A stretch of 23,282 bases of DNA from a virus, in the IMG/VR virus record IMGVR_UViG_3300028920_002860, positions 1 through 23,282 of that record; one strand, written 5' to 3'. A program made the translations under genes and the position numbers. Under the pieces are notes generated by a model, which saw nothing but the letters and a program-made list of their open reading frames with translations, was not told the DNA's origin and did not search any database. This document shows positions 20,977-23,282 of this stretch, piece by piece. Positions within the stretch are counted from its first letter, which is position 1; every line of letters starts with the position of its first letter.

Positions 20977-21480
20977 ATGACGACCGCGAAGAAGAAGGCG
21001 ACAGGGGCTCACAAGAAGTCCACTGGCCGAGCGGCGAAGAAGCCCGCGAAGAAGAAGGCGAAGGCGAAGAAGGCGGCGACGCCGAAGAAGCCCGCGAAGC
21101 CCAAGTGCTACGGCGACGCGGGGACCTTCGACCTCGACGATCCCGGCTGCGCGGCCTGCGACTGGCAGGACGACTGCGGCGCGGAGATCGCCCTCTCTAA
21201 CTTCCCGAAGCCGGACGAGGACGAGTCCCCGCCGGCCGACGAGGAGAAGGCGGAGGCGCCGCCCGTCGAGGACGCGCCGAAGCCGCGCAAGGCGAGGACC
21301 CCCGCGGCCCCGCCGCCCCCGCCGTCGGGGACGGCCCGCGTGATCCTCAAGGTCGGCCGCACCGACACCCCGATCCCGGGCGGCCAGAAGTTCTACCTCA
21401 ACCGGCCGGTGACGGTCCGCAACCCCGAGCACATCGCGCTGCTCCGGGTCAACGGGCGCTACTCGGTCGAGGAGGGCTGA
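20977..21480 (+). CDS. Small protein with histone-like basic tail and four-cysteine cluster
   Basis: ATG 20977 follows GGGAGG (20963-20968) with an 8-nt gap. The 167-aa product has three parts. Residues 1-43 are Lys/Ala/Pro-rich like a histone H1 tail. Residues 44-67 hold C44, C58, C61 and C67 in a CYGDAGTFDLDDPGCAACDW arrangement, a pattern I associate with small zinc-binding modules in phage and bacterial proteins. After an acidic, Pro-rich linker (72-116), the C-terminal part is a small beta-rich domain ending VNGRYSVEEG. The basic tail probably binds DNA or RNA. It may be a minor head protein or DNA-associated protein; function unknown. Confidence 0.75.
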   Translation: MTTAKKKATGAHKKSTGRAAKKPAKKKAKAKKAATPKKPAKPKCYGDAGTFDLDDPGCAACDWQDDCGAEIALSNFPKPDEDESPPADEEKAEAPPVEDAPKPRKARTPAAPPPPPSGTARVILKVGRTDTPIPGGQKFYLNRPVTVRNPEHIALLRVNGRYSVEEG

Positions 21481-21483
21481 AGG

Positions 21484-22008
21484 ATGGCGCGCCACATGAT
21501 GCAGTTGCGCTCGAGGCGCGGCATGAAGATCGTGGACCTGGGCGGGCGACGCCGCTCCATCTCCGGCGCCCGCTCCATCCCGGTCTCGGCCGAGGAGCGC
21601 GACTTCGTGCTCGCCGGCCCGGACGGCGGCGACCTCGTCTTCACCGAGATCCCCGAGCGGGATCGGCGGAAGAAGGCGAAGCCCGCGAAGGACGATCCCC
21701 CGAAGAAGGATCGCCCGGCCGGGCCGCCCGAGGACCACGCGAAGGCGAAGGCCGCGGCCGCGGAGATCAACGACGCCGCCTCGGTCGACAACGACAAGGC
21801 CGCCGCCGAGGACAAGGCCGCGGCCGACGAGAAGCACGCCGCCCGTCGCGAGAAGCGCGACAAGCGCCGCGAGAAGGTCGAGGCCGACAAGGCCGCATCC
21901 GATGGCGACGACTCCGCTTCCGAGGGCGACGACTCCTCCGCCAGCCCGTCCGACGAGGACCCGCCGAAGAAGTCGCGCAAGAAGAAGAAGCGCAAGGGCG
22001 GCGACTAG
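21484..22008 (+). CDS. Charged low-complexity protein, unknown
   Basis: ATG 21484 lies 3 bp after the previous stop with GGAGGG (21471-21476) upstream. The first 60 of 174 residues could fold (MMQLRSRRGMKIVDLGGRRR, then a short beta-rich segment). The rest is a highly charged Lys/Asp/Glu/Ala tract, likely helical and disordered, ending with an acidic Ser/Asp stretch and a basic KKSRKKKKRKGGD tail. No catalytic motif is visible. The neighbours suggest a head or DNA-associated accessory role. Confidence 0.7.
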   Translation: MARHMMQLRSRRGMKIVDLGGRRRSISGARSIPVSAEERDFVLAGPDGGDLVFTEIPERDRRKKAKPAKDDPPKKDRPAGPPEDHAKAKAAAAEINDAASVDNDKAAAEDKAAADEKHAARREKRDKRREKVEADKAASDGDDSASEGDDSSASPSDEDPPKKSRKKKKRKGGD

Positions 22009-22025
22009 CCCGCCCTCGCGGCGGG
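22009..22025 (+). promoter_or_regulatory. Small hairpin next to a start site
   Basis: CCCGCC (22009-22014) and GGCGGG (22020-22025) form a 6-bp stem with a 5-nt loop directly after the stop codon. It reaches into the ribosome binding site GGGAGGGG (22023-22030) of the next gene and could reduce its translation. Confidence 0.4.
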
Positions 22026-22032
22026 AGGGGCC

Positions 22033-22440
22033 GTGCTCAAGGTCAACCTGCGCGACGGCTCGACCCTCACCTTCGACCTCTCGACCGAGGCGGGCCGCAA
22101 GGACTGGCAGCGACGCCAGGGCGATCCGCACTTCCAGGCCGAGATCACCGGGGCGGGCATCCTTCACGACGGCGTCCTCCACGCCATGCCAGTCCCGTCG
22201 AGGTTCAGATCGACGCAGTGGGAGGCGGAGCCGATCTGGAAGAAGAACGGCTCCGGCCCGCAGATTGTGGCCGACCGATTGACCTGCTATGCTGACGCCA
22301 CGCGGCTGTCGATCACTGTGCACCACGGCAGCCGCCCGCGCGTCGTCCGATTCTCGGCGGCGCGCGTCGGCCGTCTGCGATACAGCCCGCGCCTCCACGG
22401 CAGCGTCGAGGCGCGCGACCGAGAAGGAGGAGAAGGATGA
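22033..22440 (+). CDS. Unknown 135-aa protein
   Basis: GTG 22033 is preceded by GGAGG with a 4-nt gap. The product begins with a beta strand pair (MLKVNLRDGSTLTFDL) and is basic overall, with two more beta-rich stretches and a hydrophilic C-terminal end (RDREGGEG). One cysteine, no signal or membrane segment. Its stop overlaps the next start (ATGA, 22437-22440), so the two are probably co-translated. The family is not recognised. Confidence 0.65.
   Translation: MLKVNLRDGSTLTFDLSTEAGRKDWQRRQGDPHFQAEITGAGILHDGVLHAMPVPSRFRSTQWEAEPIWKKNGSGPQIVADRLTCYADATRLSITVHHGSRPRVVRFSAARVGRLRYSPRLHGSVEARDREGGEG
22265..22293 (+). promoter_or_regulatory. Weak promoter candidate inside the 22033 gene
   Basis: TTGTGG (22265-22270), a 17-bp spacer, then TATGCT (22288-22293). 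The -10 context GCTATGCT resembles the GCTATACT of the candidate at 1667-1695. It would serve the gene at 22437 and the lipoprotein. Confidence 0.25.
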
Positions 22441-22910
22441 GCGACCGACACTACGAGGGCGGCACGCCGCACAAGGACGATCCCCGTCAGCTCGAGCCCA
22501 ACAGCGGCAGCGCGGGCGAGGACTTCATCCAGGCGCCGAAGCTGAACCGTGTCCGCGTGACCGTCGAGGACGTGCTCGTCGCGGGCGAGACCGTCGAGAT
22601 CAACCCGCTCGAGTTCCGCGGGACCGTGCGCCGCATTCAGGCGAAGAAGGTCAGCGGGTCGGCGACGACCTACGACCTCGCGATCTACTCCAGCGACCCC
22701 GCCGGCGCGGGCCACCACGACTTCGACGAGATCGAGTCGGTCACGGGCATCGCGGTCGCGAGCGCCTACGACTCCGGCGTCGTCGACGTTCCCTACGAGA
22801 ACACGGACGACAACGTGATCAAGCGGTCGCTCTACGCGACGATCACCCCGGACGACTCCGCGACGCCCAACGTCTTCGACCTCCAGCTCATCGTCGAGCA
22901 GCGGGTCTAG
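22437..22910 (+). CDS. Beta-rich 157-aa protein, possible capsid decoration protein
   Basis: ATG 22437 overlaps the previous stop and has AAGGAGG (22424-22430) 6 nt upstream. After a polar N terminus the chain alternates beta strands with loops (RVRVTVEDVLVAGETVEI, then YDLAIYSS, then FDLQLIVEQRV), as expected for a jelly-roll or Ig-like fold. No cysteines or catalytic motifs are seen. The size and the position after the capsid gene would suit a decoration, head-fibre or tail-associated protein, but this is inference from context. Confidence 0.65.
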   Translation: MSDRHYEGGTPHKDDPRQLEPNSGSAGEDFIQAPKLNRVRVTVEDVLVAGETVEINPLEFRGTVRRIQAKKVSGSATTYDLAIYSSDPAGAGHHDFDEIESVTGIAVASAYDSGVVDVPYENTDDNVIKRSLYATITPDDSATPNVFDLQLIVEQRV

Positions 22911-22924
22911 GAGGGAGCGAGAGC

Positions 22925-23282
22925 ATGAGAAGGATCGCCGTGCTGCTGATCGCCGTCGTCCTGGCCGGCTGCGCCGGGACGCCCGACTACCTGCCGCTGA
23001 TCGACGCGGGCCTGCTCGGCGGCGAGGGGATCACCCAGGCCGGCAAGAGCCTCGCGGTCGAGCGCAAGGACGTCGCGGGGTGCTTCGTGACCTGCGCCCT
23101 GCTCACGACGCTCGCCTCGGCGAAGGAGGCGGTCGACGGCTGGCTGCGGACGCCGTCGGGGCCGGGCGTGATCCCCGGGGTGGACATCGACCTGGCCGAG
23201 TGTGTCGCGCTCTCCGGCAAGCCGCTGGAGCCTGTCCTCAAGGGCGAGGCCGAGCAGATCGTCAAGGGCATCGCCGACGGCG
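22925..23282 (+). CDS. Putative lipoprotein, partial (C terminus beyond window)
   Basis: ATG 22925 follows GGAGGGAG (from 22910). The first 119 residues are in the window without a stop. The N terminus MRRIAVLLIAVVLAGC is a clear lipoprotein signal: basic start, hydrophobic core, lipobox LAGC with Cys16 as the predicted lipidated residue. Three more cysteines (in GCFVTC and AEC) follow. Phage lipoproteins include outer-membrane spanins and superinfection-exclusion proteins; neither can be assigned here. The signal shows that the host has lipoprotein processing. Confidence 0.75.
   Translation, partial: MRRIAVLLIAVVLAGCAGTPDYLPLIDAGLLGGEGITQAGKSLAVERKDVAGCFVTCALLTTLASAKEAVDGWLRTPSGPGVIPGVDIDLAECVALSGKPLEPVLKGEAEQIVKGIADG

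Noticed and set aside
1-23282. tRNA genes, rRNA, insertion sequences, integrase or attachment sites
   Set aside because: None was found on reading both strands. There is no tRNA-like clover-leaf string, transposase motif or terminal inverted repeat that I could support, so whether the phage is temperate cannot be told from this window.

Overview
The window reads as part of a tailed double-stranded DNA phage (or prophage) genome of very high GC. Third codon positions are almost always G or C. No bacterial housekeeping genes, tRNAs, rRNAs, insertion sequences or integrase are visible. The order large terminase, portal, MuF-type minor head protein, XkdF-type maturation protease, scaffold-like protein, major capsid protein matches the head modules of PBSX-like and related siphophages. 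A lipoprotein signal at the right edge suggests a diderm or lipoprotein-making host; I cannot name the host more closely.

Layout. Positions 1-1595 (minus strand) hold the end of a replication module: a 131-aa protein of unknown function and, overlapping it by ATGA, a DnaN-like sliding clamp that runs off the left edge. A divergent control region of about 290 bp follows (1596-1888), with a promoter-like site, an inverted repeat and a run of 15 C inside a possible leader ORF. From 1889 everything is on the plus strand: a single-pass membrane protein, TerL, portal, a 1264-aa MuF protein carrying a kinase-like domain, two small unknown proteins, a 2643-aa giant protein (10291-18222), an acidic scaffold-like protein with two zinc ribbons, the major capsid protein, an inverted-repeat-rich gap, then four small head or accessory proteins and a truncated lipoprotein.

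The main discovery is the giant protein. One unbroken reading frame encodes four complete cytosine-C5 DNA methyltransferase units in tandem, a nucleotidyltransferase-like segment, an ATP-dependent DNA ligase (adenylation domain plus OB fold), a LigD-type 3'-phosphoesterase-like domain, and an XkdF-type capsid maturation protease at the C terminus. Because the protease normally acts inside the prohead, the simplest hypothesis is that the enzymes are assembled into the capsid, cut loose, and injected with the genome to methylate it against restriction and to heal and seal its ends. The MuF protein, with its kinase-like domain and a large unassigned C-terminal region, could be a second packaged effector. 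This fits the published concept of phage polyvalent proteins and MuF polymorphic toxins. Four full methyltransferases combined with a LigD-like module in one capsid-protease polyprotein is an arrangement I do not recognise as described. All functional statements come from motifs read by eye; no database search was run.
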